From: Marivivens donghaensis
GTDB lineage: Bacteria > Pseudomonadota > Alphaproteobacteria > Rhodobacterales > Rhodobacteraceae
Assembly: GCF_030410045.1 (NCBI RefSeq)
Contig: NZ_JAUFRA010000004.1
Span: forward strand, 124,001 to 188,000
DNA: 64,000 nucleotides
Reading direction: 5' to 3'
The notes beneath the pieces are model-generated. The model was given only the letters and a program-made list of their open reading frames with translations, was not told where the DNA came from and did no database searches. Every line of letters starts with the position of its first letter. The stretch's first letter is position 1. A program made the position numbers and the translations under genes. Positions 43,942 to 53,410 of this stretch are shown piece after piece.

Positions 43942-46900
43942 TCACAGACGGATGAGATGCGCCTCGTGCTTTTTCAGGCAGCGGCGGGCCGTATTGCCAT
44001 AGCTGTTTGGCATCGCACGAAGTTCAGGGAAAATCGCAAAGAGCTCTTCGCGGGCTTCGTCTTTAATCGCGGATAGACCAACATCACCGGGATGGAAGCT
44101 CTCGGTCGCGGCACCTTCGGCAAAGACGATCTCGTGCTGGTCGAACATCATGTGGATGTAGGTGACCATGCCACCTTCTTCGCGGGTGACAGCCTTGTTG
44201 TCGATGAGGTGACGCGCGGATACGAGAACCTCGGTTTCGCCAAAGAGCAATTCAGCGCTGTAGCCTTGGAACAGCATGCGGTGCTGTGGGGACACCAGCA
44301 GATCGGATTCGAGACCCGTCAGAACGTTCGGGCGAATGCGAATAGGCGCAAAGCGATCAATTGCAGGAACCGTGCGCGATTGAATCCAGCGGATCGGCTG
44401 CAGACCGTGGTCGCGGGTTACGACAAGGTCACCAGGACGCAGGGTTTCGATCGGACGAGCACCACGTGGGGTCGCAATGCGCGTGCCCGGCGTGAAGCAA
44501 ATGATGTTCTCGATATCGGTGAAGTTCAGCAGCGTGCCGTCATCGAGTGTGACCGAGCCAGAGAAGCTGCCCGTGCCATCATCGGTCGCGACGAGCGTCG
44601 AACGGTCGGCCAACATGCCCAGTTGCAGCGTGTCGCCAGCGCCTTCGCCCGTGATGCCACCGTCGATGGTGATCGTGCCGTTACCCGTTTCGAGGTAGTC
44701 GTCGAGGATAAAGAGGTCATCCCCGTCACCACCCAAGACGTTATCGCCTTCGGCAAAGGTGATCGTATCGTTGCCAGCGCCGCCATATAGAACGTCAGCA
44801 CCTGCGCCGCCGATAATGGTGTGGTTACCTTCGCCAGCCACAACAGTATCGTCGCCGTCACCCATCGAAATGGTGTCGTCGCCTGCGCCCGTATCAACGG
44901 ACTGAGACCCAGCCGCACCAGTGACGGTGTCGTTACCGCTGCCCGTGATAACCTGTTCGATCTCAAAGAAATTGATTTGATCGGTGCCAGAGGTGACAGA
45001 GCCATTCTCAGCCGCGTCAAAGACAACGGTGGCGTCTGTGGTCAGGCTAGAGGCATCGATCACGTCGCCGTTGATTTCGCCCGTCTCGCCACCCACGGCA
45101 GAGTCAGAGCCGCCGCCAACTTCAAAGACGAAGGTGTCGTCACCCGCTTCACCGCGGAGCGCGTCATTGCCAGCGCCGCCATAGAGCGTGTCATTGCCAT
45201 CACCACCCGAGGCTAGGTCGTTACCTGCGCCAGCATAGATCGTGTCGTTGCCTGTGCCAGCTTCGATAACGTCACCGTCGCCAGAAAAGGTCGGCAGGAT
45301 ATTGTCATTCGCATCAACGTGATCACCGTCAGGATCGCCGTTGTAGGAGGTATCAATGATGTCATCGCCAGCGGTGCCCGAAACCGTGCCGTCAGACAGC
45401 GGCACACCAATCGCACCCAGTGCGAGCGGGTTCGACAGGAGGGTCGGGGACACACCATAAAGCGTGATGGTTTCGCCGTTCGGGAACAGCAGTTGCGCGC
45501 TGCCACCGTTGTCTTGGACAACGACGTCCCAGATGTTGACAGGGTCGCCATTGGCGTCATGCAGGTCGGACACGTCGATCTGGTCGTTGCCAGAGAAGGT
45601 GCCGTCGCCGTTGTCGGTCGGGCCTTGGAAACCGTAGACCGTGTCGCTGCCGTCGCCATCCGAGAAGATGACCGTGTCAACTTCGGCATCAGGTGTGGTC
45701 GAGGCAGGCTGGCCAATAGTGTAGGTGTCATCACCTGCACCTGCATCAATCACATCCGCGCCCGCACCTGTCGAGAACAGATCGTTGCCAGCAGAGCCGA
45801 TAACGGTGTCGTCGCCTTGGCCCAGCGAGAGGCCTTCGACCTCGGTGAACGATAGGGTGTTGGTGCCGTCAGTCAGGGTGCCAGATTCTGGGGTCGATAG
45901 GTTGACGGTCGCATCGCCCGTGAGGGCCGTTGCATCCACAACGTCGCCATAGCCTGTTTCGCCAGTGCTGCCAGCGTCAAAGGTATCGTTGCCAAAGCCG
46001 TCGGTCAGAACCAGTGTATCGCTTGCATCGCCGCCGTAGATAACGTCATTGCCTGCGCCCGCGTCGATCCGGTCGAGGCCAGCTTCGCCATAGATGGTGT
46101 CGTCGCCGATACCTGCGAGGATCGAGTCATTGCCCGCGCCAGCTTCGATGATGTCGTCGTTCGCGCCTTTGTTAGCCAAAACGTTGTCGGCATCGTCAAC
46201 GCGGTCGCCATCGGGGTCGCCGCTATAGTTCGTGTCGATAGCGTCATCGCCCGCGGTGCCAGAGATGGTGCCGTCAGAGAGCGGAACACCAATCGCAGCG
46301 AGTGCGAGCGGATTGGTCATGACGGTCGGATCAACGCCGTTTAGCGTGATCGATGTCCCGTCAGGGAAGTTCAGTTGCGCAGAGCCGCCGTTGTTAGTGA
46401 CGGTGATGTCATGAACGTTGACCGGATTGCCTTGGCCATCGGTGAGGCCGCTGACGTCGAGTTGGTCGATGCCTGTGAATGTGCCATCGCCATTCGGGGT
46501 CGGCTGCGCGAAATCGTAAACGTAGTCATTCCCATCGCCATCATTGAGGATGATGAGGTCAGCATCTGTGTCCGCACCAAGGTGAATGGTGTCGTTGCCT
46601 GTGCCGCCGTCGACGGTATCCGCGCCTGTCCCTGCAAAGACAACGTCATCGCCCGCGCCAGTCGAGATGCTATCCGCGCCCGCGCCTGCATCCACTGTCT
46701 CAGCCGAAAGGATACCTTCGCCGCTGGTGAACTGGTCGTCTTGGCCCGTCAGGACAAAGTTCTCGATCTCGACAAAGTTGGCGATGGTGCCGCTTGCGCC
46801 TGCCGAAACTTGACCAGATTCAAAGCCTGTTACGTTTATGGAAACGCCAGATGTCGCGATGTTTGAGGCGTCGATGGTGTCATAATCGGTGCCCGTTTCG

Positions 46901-48582
46901 CCACCGTAGATCACGTCCAGACCGTTGTTGTCGTCCAATAGGAACGTATCTTGGTCTTCCGCGCCCGAGAGGGTGTCATCGCCCGCACCACCGCGCAGCG
47001 TGTCATCCCCAACTTCGCCATACAAAAGGTCGTTGCCCGCGTCGCCGACCAAGAGGTCATCGCCAGCGGAGCCGTATGCAAGGTCATTGCCGTCACCGCC
47101 GTAAATGGTCGAGCCCGTCAGGTAAGCCGTGCCGCCTATATCGTCGATAACGTCGTCGCCAGCGCCGCCGTAAACGGTGTCAGCGCCTTCGCCGTAGAAA
47201 ATCGTGTCGTTGCCGTCACCACCAAACATGGTGTCGTCGCCGTCACCACCGTAGAGGTAGTCGTTTCCTTCGTCGCCGTAAACTTGGTCGTTGCCCGCGC
47301 CGCCGACGATGGTGTCCACACCGATGCCGCCGTAGACGATGTCGTTACCATCGCCCGCGTCGATGTTGTCGTTGCCGCCCGTCGTGTCAGGGATGGTGTC
47401 AAAGTAAACGTCAGTGACGTTGATACGGTTCGAGACGTTCGTGCCGATGTTGTCGAATTCGATCTCAATTCGGGACACAGGCCCCGCAATATTCACGAGG
47501 ATCGAACCGAGGTCTTGGCCAGGGGTTTCGTTGACCGCAACAGGGTTTGCCGTGACGGTTTGACCGCTTACGGTATCGTTGCCGCTGGCCGTGATGGATA
47601 CAGTGACAGGATTATTGTTGATGTCATAGGCGCGCAGGATAACGCGGTCTTGCCACCCGTTGGTGTCGATGTCGTTGATGCGGAAGGTGACGTTTTCGAC
47701 GGCGTTAGAGTAGCCAGAGCCCGCTTGGGCGTTAAACGTCAGGGTGCTGGTGCTGACGTTGGCGCCACCGTTGCCGTTGATTTCAAGGCTGGAGACGCCG
47801 TCAAACGGTTCGCCGCTGCCGACATACATGGCCTCATCAGTGCTGGTCGTTGTCGACTGAAGCGCGCCATCGTTGTTTTGGCTGAACGTAACATTCATCG
47901 ACCCAGTGGATTGGGTGAAGCCGCCAGACAAGTTGGTGTTGTTGCCCCAAGCGCCGTTGTTGGTCCAGCTCAGGTGCTCTGTGTTCGATGTTAGCGTCGC
48001 GCTGGCGCCTTCGCCGTAGATGGTGTCGTTGCCCAATCCACCAAGGATAGAGTCATCGCCAACGCCGCCTTCGATCGTGTCGTCATTCGCGCCGCCATCA
48101 ATCCTGTCGTTGCCAGTGCCACCAAAGATTTGGTCGTTGCCGTCGCCGCCAAGGATGCTGTCAGCGCCCGCGCCACCGTAAACCGTATCAGCACCAGTGC
48201 CCGCATTGATGGTGTCATTCCCATCTTCGCCATAAACGATGTCCGTGCCAGCACCAGCTTGGATAGAGTCATTGCCCGTGCCGCCATAGATGACGTCGTT
48301 GCCGTCGTTCGCGATAACTGTGTCGTCGCCGCCGTTGGCGTAGATCGTGTCGTTGCCCGTGCCCGTTGTCGCTGTGGTGGTGTTCGTGTCGTAGATCAGG
48401 TCTGAACTGTTAGTGCCGACGATATTCGCATCACTATTGGTCGTGCCCATGATGATGCTGAAATTGGGGTGGGAAGCGACGTTGAAATTGTAAGCGCCCG
48501 ACTGAAATGACCCGCTCGGTACGAAATAGACCGATCCGTTGGTGGCGAGGTAGTAGGTGCCGCTCACCGTCGTGGTGTTCAC
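43942..48582 (-). CDS. RTX calcium-binding repeat protein with C-terminal Hint domain (N-terminus interrupted)
   Basis: An open frame of 1546 codons. It has blocks of glycine/aspartate nonapeptides (GGxGxDxUx; about residues 65-195, 410-590, and several later blocks), a 200-residue beta-rich insert (about 200-405), and two ~290-residue duplicated modules. A C-terminal Hint_2 domain starts at Cys1362 (CFTPGTRIATPRGARPIETL). Such proteins are secreted by type I systems and bind calcium. This frame starts at a GTG with no ribosome binding site; the natural start lies 48 codons upstream, separated by an in-frame TAG. No ABC exporter genes are nearby. Family is certain; whether it is functional is doubtful. 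Confidence 0.85.
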   Translation of the reverse strand: MNTTTVSGTYYLATNGSVYFVPSGSFQSGAYNFNVASHPNFSIIMGTTNSDANIVGTNSSDLIYDTNTTTATTGTGNDTIYANGGDDTVIANDGNDVIYGGTGNDSIQAGAGTDIVYGEDGNDTINAGTGADTVYGGAGADSILGGDGNDQIFGGTGNDRIDGGANDDTIEGGVGDDSILGGLGNDTIYGEGASATLTSNTEHLSWTNNGAWGNNTNLSGGFTQSTGSMNVTFSQNNDGALQSTTTSTDEAMYVGSGEPFDGVSSLEINGNGGANVSTSTLTFNAQAGSGYSNAVENVTFRINDIDTNGWQDRVILRAYDINNNPVTVSITASGNDTVSGQTVTANPVAVNETPGQDLGSILVNIAGPVSRIEIEFDNIGTNVSNRINVTDVYFDTIPDTTGGNDNIDAGDGNDIVYGGIGVDTIVGGAGNDQVYGDEGNDYLYGGDGDDTMFGGDGNDTIFYGEGADTVYGGAGDDVIDDIGGTAYLTGSTIYGGDGNDLAYGSAGDDLLVGDAGNDLLYGEVGDDTLRGGAGDDTLSGAEDQDTFLLDDNNGLDVIYGGETGTDYDTIDASNIATSGVSINVTGFESGQVSAGASGTIANFVEIENFVLTGQDDQFTSGEGILSAETVDAGAGADSISTGAGDDVVFAGTGADTVDGGTGNDTIHLGADTDADLIILNDGDGNDYVYDFAQPTPNGDGTFTGIDQLDVSGLTDGQGNPVNVHDITVTNNGGSAQLNFPDGTSITLNGVDPTVMTNPLALAAIGVPLSDGTISGTAGDDAIDTNYSGDPDGDRVDDADNVLANKGANDDIIEAGAGNDSILAGIGDDTIYGEAGLDRIDAGAGNDVIYGGDASDTLVLTDGFGNDTFDAGSTGETGYGDVVDATALTGDATVNLSTPESGTLTDGTNTLSFTEVEGLSLGQGDDTVIGSAGNDLFSTGAGADVIDAGAGDDTYTIGQPASTTPDAEVDTVIFSDGDGSDTVYGFQGPTDNGDGTFSGNDQIDVSDLHDANGDPVNIWDVVVQDNGGSAQLLFPNGETITLYGVSPTLLSNPLALGAIGVPLSDGTVSGTAGDDIIDTSYNGDPDGDHVDANDNILPTFSGDGDVIEAGTGNDTIYAGAGNDLASGGDGNDTLYGGAGNDALRGEAGDDTFVFEVGGGSDSAVGGETGEINGDVIDASSLTTDATVVFDAAENGSVTSGTDQINFFEIEQVITGSGNDTVTGAAGSQSVDTGAGDDTISMGDGDDTVVAGEGNHTIIGGAGADVLYGGAGNDTITFAEGDNVLGGDGDDLFILDDYLETGNGTITIDGGITGEGAGDTLQLGMLADRSTLVATDDGTGSFSGSVTLDDGTLLNFTDIENIICFTPGTRIATPRGARPIETLRPGDLVVTRDHGLQPIRWIQSRTVPAIDRFAPIRIRPNVLTGLESDLLVSPQHRMLFQGYSAELLFGETEVLVSARHLIDNKAVTREEGGMVTYIHMMFDQHEIVFAEGAATESFHPGDVGLSAIKDEAREELFAIFPELRAMPNSYGNTARRCLKKHEAHLIRL
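45258..45785 (-). repeat. Internal duplicated module of the RTX gene, copy B
   Basis: This segment encodes a module with NGDGTFSGNDQIDVSDL, SAQLLFPNGETITLYGV, NPLALGAIGVPLSDGT and GDPDGDHVD. It aligns to copy A, 882-891 bases away, with high protein identity; the offset differs by one nonapeptide. Confidence 0.75.
46140..46676 (-). repeat. Internal duplicated module of the RTX gene, copy A
   Basis: This segment encodes NGDGTFTGIDQLDVSGL, SAQLNFPDGTSITLNGV, NPLALAAIGVPLSDGT and GDPDGDRVD, matching copy B. The duplication, about 294 codons per unit, indicates growth of the protein by module duplication. Confidence 0.75.
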
Positions 48583-48726
48583 GATAATGAGGAACGTGTT
48601 GTAGTTATACTCGAGAGAGCCCGTGCCGATTGTCTATGCGGCCGTGAACGAAGTCGCGGTCGTGGACACCGTATCATTGGTGTCCAGGGACGTTCCGTTC
48701 AAACTAACGAGATAACCAGTAGGCAT
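48583..48726 (-). pseudogene. 5' end of the RTX/Hint gene with in-frame amber codon
   Basis: Read on the minus strand from the ATG at 48726, preceded by GGAAG with a five-base gap, the frame encodes MPTGYLVSLNGTSLDTNDT, which resembles the N-terminus of roseobacter Hint/RTX proteins. Codon 31 is TAG (bases 48636-48634). The frame then continues without another stop into the 1546-codon open frame. A nonsense mutation, sequencing error or suppression are the options; no shift of frame is present. Confidence 0.7.
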
Positions 48727-48901
48727 CGTACTTCCACACTATTCAGCGCAATCGAATCGGACTGCGGGCATTTCCTTGAGAATAGGTATGGGTAGCTACT
48801 GGGGCGTTAATTGGGGCCTATCGTGGTGAGTCCGTGGCGAATTGGGGCATCATTATGTCCAAAAGGTTAGAAAATTTGCTCCATTTGGAAACAGTGCCTT
48901 T

Positions 48902-51124
48902 CTAGACGAAGCTATAATCGCGCCACAGAGGAAGGCTCCGAGGCCTTTGTTTCGTCAGGCTGAACAATGCATTGGCCAATGCAGGCGCCGCTGGGGGCGT
49001 TCCTGGCTCTCCTACGCCACTGATGTGAGGTGCATTTTCCAGAACATTTACTTCAATTTGCGGGCAACTCGCCATGCGGAGGCCGTCGTAGTCGGGGAAG
49101 TTGAACTGATCGACTTCGCCGTTTGTGTGTGTGATCTCACCGTGGATGGCCGCGGTTAGGCCGTAGATGCAGCCGCCCATCATCTGGGCCTTGATATTGT
49201 TCGGGTCGAGGGCGACGCCCGGATCACATGCAATCCAGACGTTTTCGATTTTGATGCCTCGGCCCGTGTCGCGCACTTCGGTGACTTGGGCCACGGGGGT
49301 GCCGAACGAATAGGTAAACGCCACGCCGCGCCCGACGCCCGCGGGGAGCGGACTATTCCAGTTCGACATGTCGCGAACTGTTTCGAGGACTTTGGCGCTG
49401 GGCGCGTGTTCTGGGGTAATGAGTTCCAGACGAAACTCAATCGGATCGCGTCCCGCAGCATGGGCCATTTCGTCGATAAAACTGTCAAAGAAGAAGCCGC
49501 CGTAGCTCGCGCCCACAGACCGCCAGAACCCAACGGGGACGTCGAGGTCGGCTTTGTATCCACGGACCCGATAGTTCGGAATGGCATAGGGCTGGTCGTA
49601 TACGCCTGCGACCAGTTCATTGTCAGGCCCACCCATCGCACGACCGAGCCAGCGTTCCATCGCTTGATGCGAACACGATGGCGCTGCGACATCGGCAGAG
49701 AGCATCACCGCTTTGCCGTCCTGCACAGTGCCTGACAGGCGGGCAATTGCGGCAGGGCGGTAGAAATCGTGGCGCATGTCCTCTTCGCGGGACCATGTGA
49801 CCTGAACGGGCGTGTCGGGCATTTCGCGGGCTACACGCGCGGCGAGGACGGCAAAGTCATATTCCCCACGTCGTCCAAAACCGCCGCCCATAAGGGTCGT
49901 GTGAACAGTGACTTGCTCGGGCTCTAAACCAACGGCCTTTGCGCACCAATCGCGCACGAGGATCGGACCTTGGTTCGGGGACCAAAGCTCTAGTGCTGTG
50001 CCCGTGTAGAGCGCGGTGGTCGTCATCGGCTCCATCGTGGCATGGGCGAGGAAGGGGACGCGGTATTCGGCAGTGATCTCGGCTGGAACGCTCTCAACAT
50101 CGCCTTCATCGCGGGCGGTGCTGTTCGGGGCGCCGTCAAATGCCTGTTCGATGACAGCAAACTGGGCGGCAGTGTCGGCAGGGTAGGTCGCGTCCTCCCA
50201 GTCAAAAACGATTGCTTCAGCCGCCTGCATGGCGAGCCACGTATTTGTCGCCACCACCGCGACACCATCACCAAGATCGATGATCTTTTCAACGCCATCC
50301 ATCAGGAGCGCCTCAGAGGCATCAAACCCACGCATGCCAGAGCGTTTGGGGTTCATCTTGACCGTCGCGAACCTCATGTCGGGCAAACGCACATCGACGC
50401 CATAAGTCGCGGTGCCCGTCGATTTCGCGACCATGTCGGTGCGGGGCTGCGAGGTACCGAGGATTTTCCAGTCGCTCGGATCGCGTAGGGTAACGTTTCG
50501 CGCAGGCAAGGCAGCGGCGTCGGTCGCGAGGTCGGTGTAAGGAATGGAAGTGCCATCAGGCGCGATGACCATGCCCGTTTCGGTCCGCAGGTCTGTCGCC
50601 GCGACGTTCAGCCGTTTGGCGGCCGCCTCGATCAACATTTGCCGTGCCTGCGCACCTGCATCGCGCATTTTCACATAGGCGTCGCGGGTTGAGGTTGAAC
50701 CGCCCGTCACCTGAAGGTTCAGGAATTTCGCAGCATTCCCAACGAATTCGGCTGCATCGTGCACCCAAGGTTTGCGTTGGTAGTCGATCACAGGGATCGC
50801 GTTGCCCAACAGCGCTTGGTTGAAATACGCCTTCGCGGGGGGACCATGGATCACTGTGATCTGATCGAGCGTGACATCCAGTTCTTCTGCGACAAGGGCT
50901 GCTAGTGTGGTCTGAACGCCTTGGCCCATTTCGGCGCGGGGGGCGACAATCGTGATGCCCGAGGCGTCGATCATCACATAGGCATTTAGCGCGGCACCTG
51001 TGTCAGGCGTCAGCGGGTTCGGTGGCGTTTCGACCATTTTGTAATAGCCGAACGCCGCGCCGCCTGTGACAGCAACAGCGCCAAAGAGAAACGTGCGGCG
51101 AGCGATTTTACCGATGCGGGACAT
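48902..51124 (-). CDS. Molybdopterin-binding subunit of a xanthine oxidase-family hydroxylase (IorB-like)
   Basis: A 740-residue large subunit of the isoquinoline 1-oxidoreductase/aldehyde dehydrogenase type, holding the molybdenum cofactor. A twin-arginine-like signal (ARRTFLFGAVAVTGG, near 8-22) indicates export with its cofactor. Family motifs include MGQGVQTTLAALVAEEL, MGGGFGRRGEYDF and VGFWRSVGASYGGFF. The substrate cannot be named. The ATG at 51124 is favoured because AGGAGG lies seven bases upstream, whereas a GTG six bases earlier is too close. It follows the 2Fe-2S subunit gene by two bases. Confidence 0.92.
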   Translation of the reverse strand: MSRIGKIARRTFLFGAVAVTGGAAFGYYKMVETPPNPLTPDTGAALNAYVMIDASGITIVAPRAEMGQGVQTTLAALVAEELDVTLDQITVIHGPPAKAYFNQALLGNAIPVIDYQRKPWVHDAAEFVGNAAKFLNLQVTGGSTSTRDAYVKMRDAGAQARQMLIEAAAKRLNVAATDLRTETGMVIAPDGTSIPYTDLATDAAALPARNVTLRDPSDWKILGTSQPRTDMVAKSTGTATYGVDVRLPDMRFATVKMNPKRSGMRGFDASEALLMDGVEKIIDLGDGVAVVATNTWLAMQAAEAIVFDWEDATYPADTAAQFAVIEQAFDGAPNSTARDEGDVESVPAEITAEYRVPFLAHATMEPMTTTALYTGTALELWSPNQGPILVRDWCAKAVGLEPEQVTVHTTLMGGGFGRRGEYDFAVLAARVAREMPDTPVQVTWSREEDMRHDFYRPAAIARLSGTVQDGKAVMLSADVAAPSCSHQAMERWLGRAMGGPDNELVAGVYDQPYAIPNYRVRGYKADLDVPVGFWRSVGASYGGFFFDSFIDEMAHAAGRDPIEFRLELITPEHAPSAKVLETVRDMSNWNSPLPAGVGRGVAFTYSFGTPVAQVTEVRDTGRGIKIENVWIACDPGVALDPNNIKAQMMGGCIYGLTAAIHGEITHTNGEVDQFNFPDYDGLRMASCPQIEVNVLENAPHISGVGEPGTPPAAPALANALFSLTKQRPRSLPLWRDYSFV

Positions 51125-51126
51125 GA

Positions 51127-51591
51127 TCACGCCTCCTGCAGTTTTTTGGCGGCGTCATGGATCGCGGCGCGGATACGGGGGTAGGTGCCACAACGGCAGA
51201 GGTTGCCGTTCATCGCCTCGTCAATATCGTCGTCGGTGGGGGCTGTGTTCTGCGCGAGGAGGGCGGCGGCTTGCATGATCTGGCCTGACTGACAGTAGCC
51301 ACATTGCGCGACCTGATGATCGATCCACGCCTGTTGGACCACGGCAACGGAACCTGGCGTGCCGATCCCTTCGATGGTGGTGACAGCACCCCATACATCG
51401 CCGAGCGCGACCTGACAGGACCGAACAGCCTCCCCATCGATGTGCACAGTGCAGGCACCGCAGGCCGCAACGCCGCATCCATATTTCGTGCCCGTCAGGT
51501 GGAGCGCGTCCCGCAGCACCCAGAGCAAGGGCACATTATCGGGCAAGTCCACCGCATGGGCGGTCCCATTGATCGTCAGTGTCCGTGCCAT
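51127..51591 (-). CDS. 2Fe-2S subunit of a xanthine oxidase-family hydroxylase (IorA-like)
   Basis: A 154-residue small subunit with a plant-type 2Fe-2S domain (GTKYGCGVAACGACTVHIDG near 35-54) and a second four-helix 2Fe-2S domain (CGYCQSGQIMQAAALL and NGNLCRCGTYPRIRAAI). It passes electrons from the molybdenum centre of the next gene's product. The second of two adjacent ATG codons (51591) has the better distance to AGGAGG. The acceptor, often a cytochrome c in this family, is not encoded alongside. Confidence 0.94.
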   Translation of the reverse strand: MARTLTINGTAHAVDLPDNVPLLWVLRDALHLTGTKYGCGVAACGACTVHIDGEAVRSCQVALGDVWGAVTTIEGIGTPGSVAVVQQAWIDHQVAQCGYCQSGQIMQAAALLAQNTAPTDDDIDEAMNGNLCRCGTYPRIRAAIHDAAKKLQEA

Positions 51592-51650
51592 CATCGCCTC
51601 CTGATTGATACGAAGGATATAGGACTTACTTTTTCCGCTGAAAGGTCAGC

Positions 51651-52844
51651 TTACGTGACGGCGGCGTGTTTTTTGTATTGATGATCGTCCCAAAGGCGGT
51701 TGGTCATGACGTCCGCGATGATCTCTACGGCGCGATCAATGTCGTCCTCAGAGAGATAAAGCGGTGTGATACCAAAACGCATGATGTTCGGCGCACGGAA
51801 ATCACCAATGACGCCTCGAGCGATCACGGCTTGCATAGCGGCATAGCCGTTTTCAAAGGCGAAAGAAACCTGCGATCCGCGCTGGGCAGGGTCACGCGGA
51901 CTGACAAGCGTGAGCATCGGGCAGGCGGCCTCGACCCCTTTGATGAACCGTTCTGATAGCTCGATGGAGCGTGCCCGAAGGTCGTCCATGTCCACCTCGT
52001 CCCACACATCCAGCGCTGCGTCCAAAGCAGCCAGCGCCAAAACGGGTGGCGTGCCGCAGCGCATCCGATCAATGCCACCGCCAGCGCGGTAGTCGGGATC
52101 AAAGGCAAAGGGTGCCTCGTGGCCGAGCCAACCAGAGAGGGCAGGGCGGCAGTTCGGGGCGAGGTCGGGGTGGACATAGATGAATGCAGGCGCACCCGGT
52201 CCGCCGTTGAGGAATTTATAGGTGCAGCCCACAGCGAAATCGACGCCACTCTCGGTCAGGGCGACGGGCAAAGCGCCTGCGGAATGCGCGAGATCCCAGA
52301 TGACCAATGCGCCGACCGCGTGGGCCTTGGCGATGATCGCGGCCATGTCGTGTTTGCGGCCCGTGCGGTAGTCGACCTCTGTCACCATAACGACGGCGAC
52401 CTCATCCGTAATCGCGTCAATCACCGCCTCAGGTGCAACGGTTTTCAGGCTGTGACCTTTGCCAATGGTCCCAACGAGCCCCTGCGCCATGTAGAGGTCA
52501 GACGGGAAATTCCCCGTGTCCGAGAGGATCACCCGACGGTCGGGACGAAGGTCTAACGCAGATGCCAAAGCCTGATGCACTTTGATCGACAGGGTATCGC
52601 CCATCACGATTGTTCCTGCCGCCGCACCGACGAGGCGTCCAACGCGATCCCCGATCCGACGCGGGTCATCCATCCAGCCCGCCTTATTCCAAGCGGTGAT
52701 CAGCATGGCACCCCATTCAACGGCCATTCGCGCGGCAACACGAGCCGAAGCCGAGCGCGGCAGCGGGCCGAGGGAGTTTCCATCCAAATAGATCACGCTC
52801 TCGGGCAGATCGAACATATCGCGGGTTTTTGAGAAATCAGTCAT
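51651..52844 (-). CDS. kynU: Kynureninase
   Basis: KynU cleaves kynurenine (or 3-hydroxykynurenine) to anthranilate and alanine in tryptophan breakdown. The 397-residue PLP fold-type I enzyme has YLDGNSLGPLP near the N-terminus, a PLP-contacting WDLAHSAGALP, the Schiff-base lysine in CTYKFLNGGPGAPAF (about residue 210), and the C-terminal FRAPNIMRFGITPLY. The ATG at 52844 gives the family start MTDFSKTRDMFDL. Other kynurenine pathway genes are absent nearby. Confidence 0.95.
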   Translation of the reverse strand: MTDFSKTRDMFDLPESVIYLDGNSLGPLPRSASARVAARMAVEWGAMLITAWNKAGWMDDPRRIGDRVGRLVGAAAGTIVMGDTLSIKVHQALASALDLRPDRRVILSDTGNFPSDLYMAQGLVGTIGKGHSLKTVAPEAVIDAITDEVAVVMVTEVDYRTGRKHDMAAIIAKAHAVGALVIWDLAHSAGALPVALTESGVDFAVGCTYKFLNGGPGAPAFIYVHPDLAPNCRPALSGWLGHEAPFAFDPDYRAGGGIDRMRCGTPPVLALAALDAALDVWDEVDMDDLRARSIELSERFIKGVEAACPMLTLVSPRDPAQRGSQVSFAFENGYAAMQAVIARGVIGDFRAPNIMRFGITPLYLSEDDIDRAVEIIADVMTNRLWDDHQYKKHAAVT

Positions 52845-52960
52845 GGCACGATGGAAATATAGTGCCGCACGATTTGGCAAGCCCTACCGCGCCCACCTGT
52901 CGCATGACGTGACGCGAAATCGGGCGTGACAGTTCATCCGCGTAGAGTCAGGGTTGGCGC

Positions 52961-53410
52961 ATGAAAATGATTGATATTCCCCCCGTCTGGTTGGCCCTGT
53001 GCATCGCGCTCGCGTGGTGGCTGGGTATGAATGATCCCTTTGATCTGTCGTTGGAACACCCTTTGACGCAGTTGCTGTCGGGCGTTTTGATCGGTGGCGG
53101 TGTGATTTTGATGCTTCTTGCGGTCGTTGAGATGCGGAAATGGCGCACGACCTTCGTACCACATCGCGTTCCGACCCATTTGGTGCAGTCGGGCATCTTT
53201 AAACGGACCCGAAATCCGATTTATCTGGGCGATGCGCTGGTGCTGGCTGGGGCGATCCTCTGGCTCGATGCGCCTATCGCATTGCCATTATTGCCAATTT
53301 TCGTCTGGTGGATCGAAAAACATTTCATCATCCCAGAGGAAAATCGGATGCGAAAAACGTTTCGCGCGGACTTTGCGCGGTACTGCCTAAAAACCCGACG
53401 CTGGTTGTGA
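52961..53410 (+). CDS. Isoprenylcysteine/phospholipid methyltransferase-like membrane protein
   Basis: A 149-residue integral membrane protein with about four hydrophobic segments and the ICMT/PEMT C-terminal signature: HLVQSGIFKRTRNPIYLGDAL (S-adenosylmethionine-binding region) and FIIPEENRMRKTF. Bacterial members methylate unknown lipid or thiol substrates. ATG at 52961 is the first reasonable start. It lies between kynU, which is divergent, and pntA. Confidence 0.85.
   Translation: MKMIDIPPVWLALCIALAWWLGMNDPFDLSLEHPLTQLLSGVLIGGGVILMLLAVVEMRKWRTTFVPHRVPTHLVQSGIFKRTRNPIYLGDALVLAGAILWLDAPIALPLLPIFVWWIEKHFIIPEENRMRKTFRADFARYCLKTRRWL

Noticed and set aside
43942..44500. Intein at the end of the RTX gene
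   Set aside because: The Hint domain begins with Cys but lies at the protein's C-terminus with no downstream extein and no terminal His-Asn; it is the Hint_2 type common in secreted roseobacter proteins.
46951..47994. 347-codon plus-strand frame inside the RTX gene
   Set aside because: It is the repetitive complement of the calcium-binding nonapeptides; the low-complexity Val/Ala pattern follows from the repeats.
43942..48582. Short regular DNA repeats resembling a CRISPR or satellite array
   Set aside because: The 27-base period is the nonapeptide repeat of the RTX protein, with synonymous variation; no spacers or leader are present.
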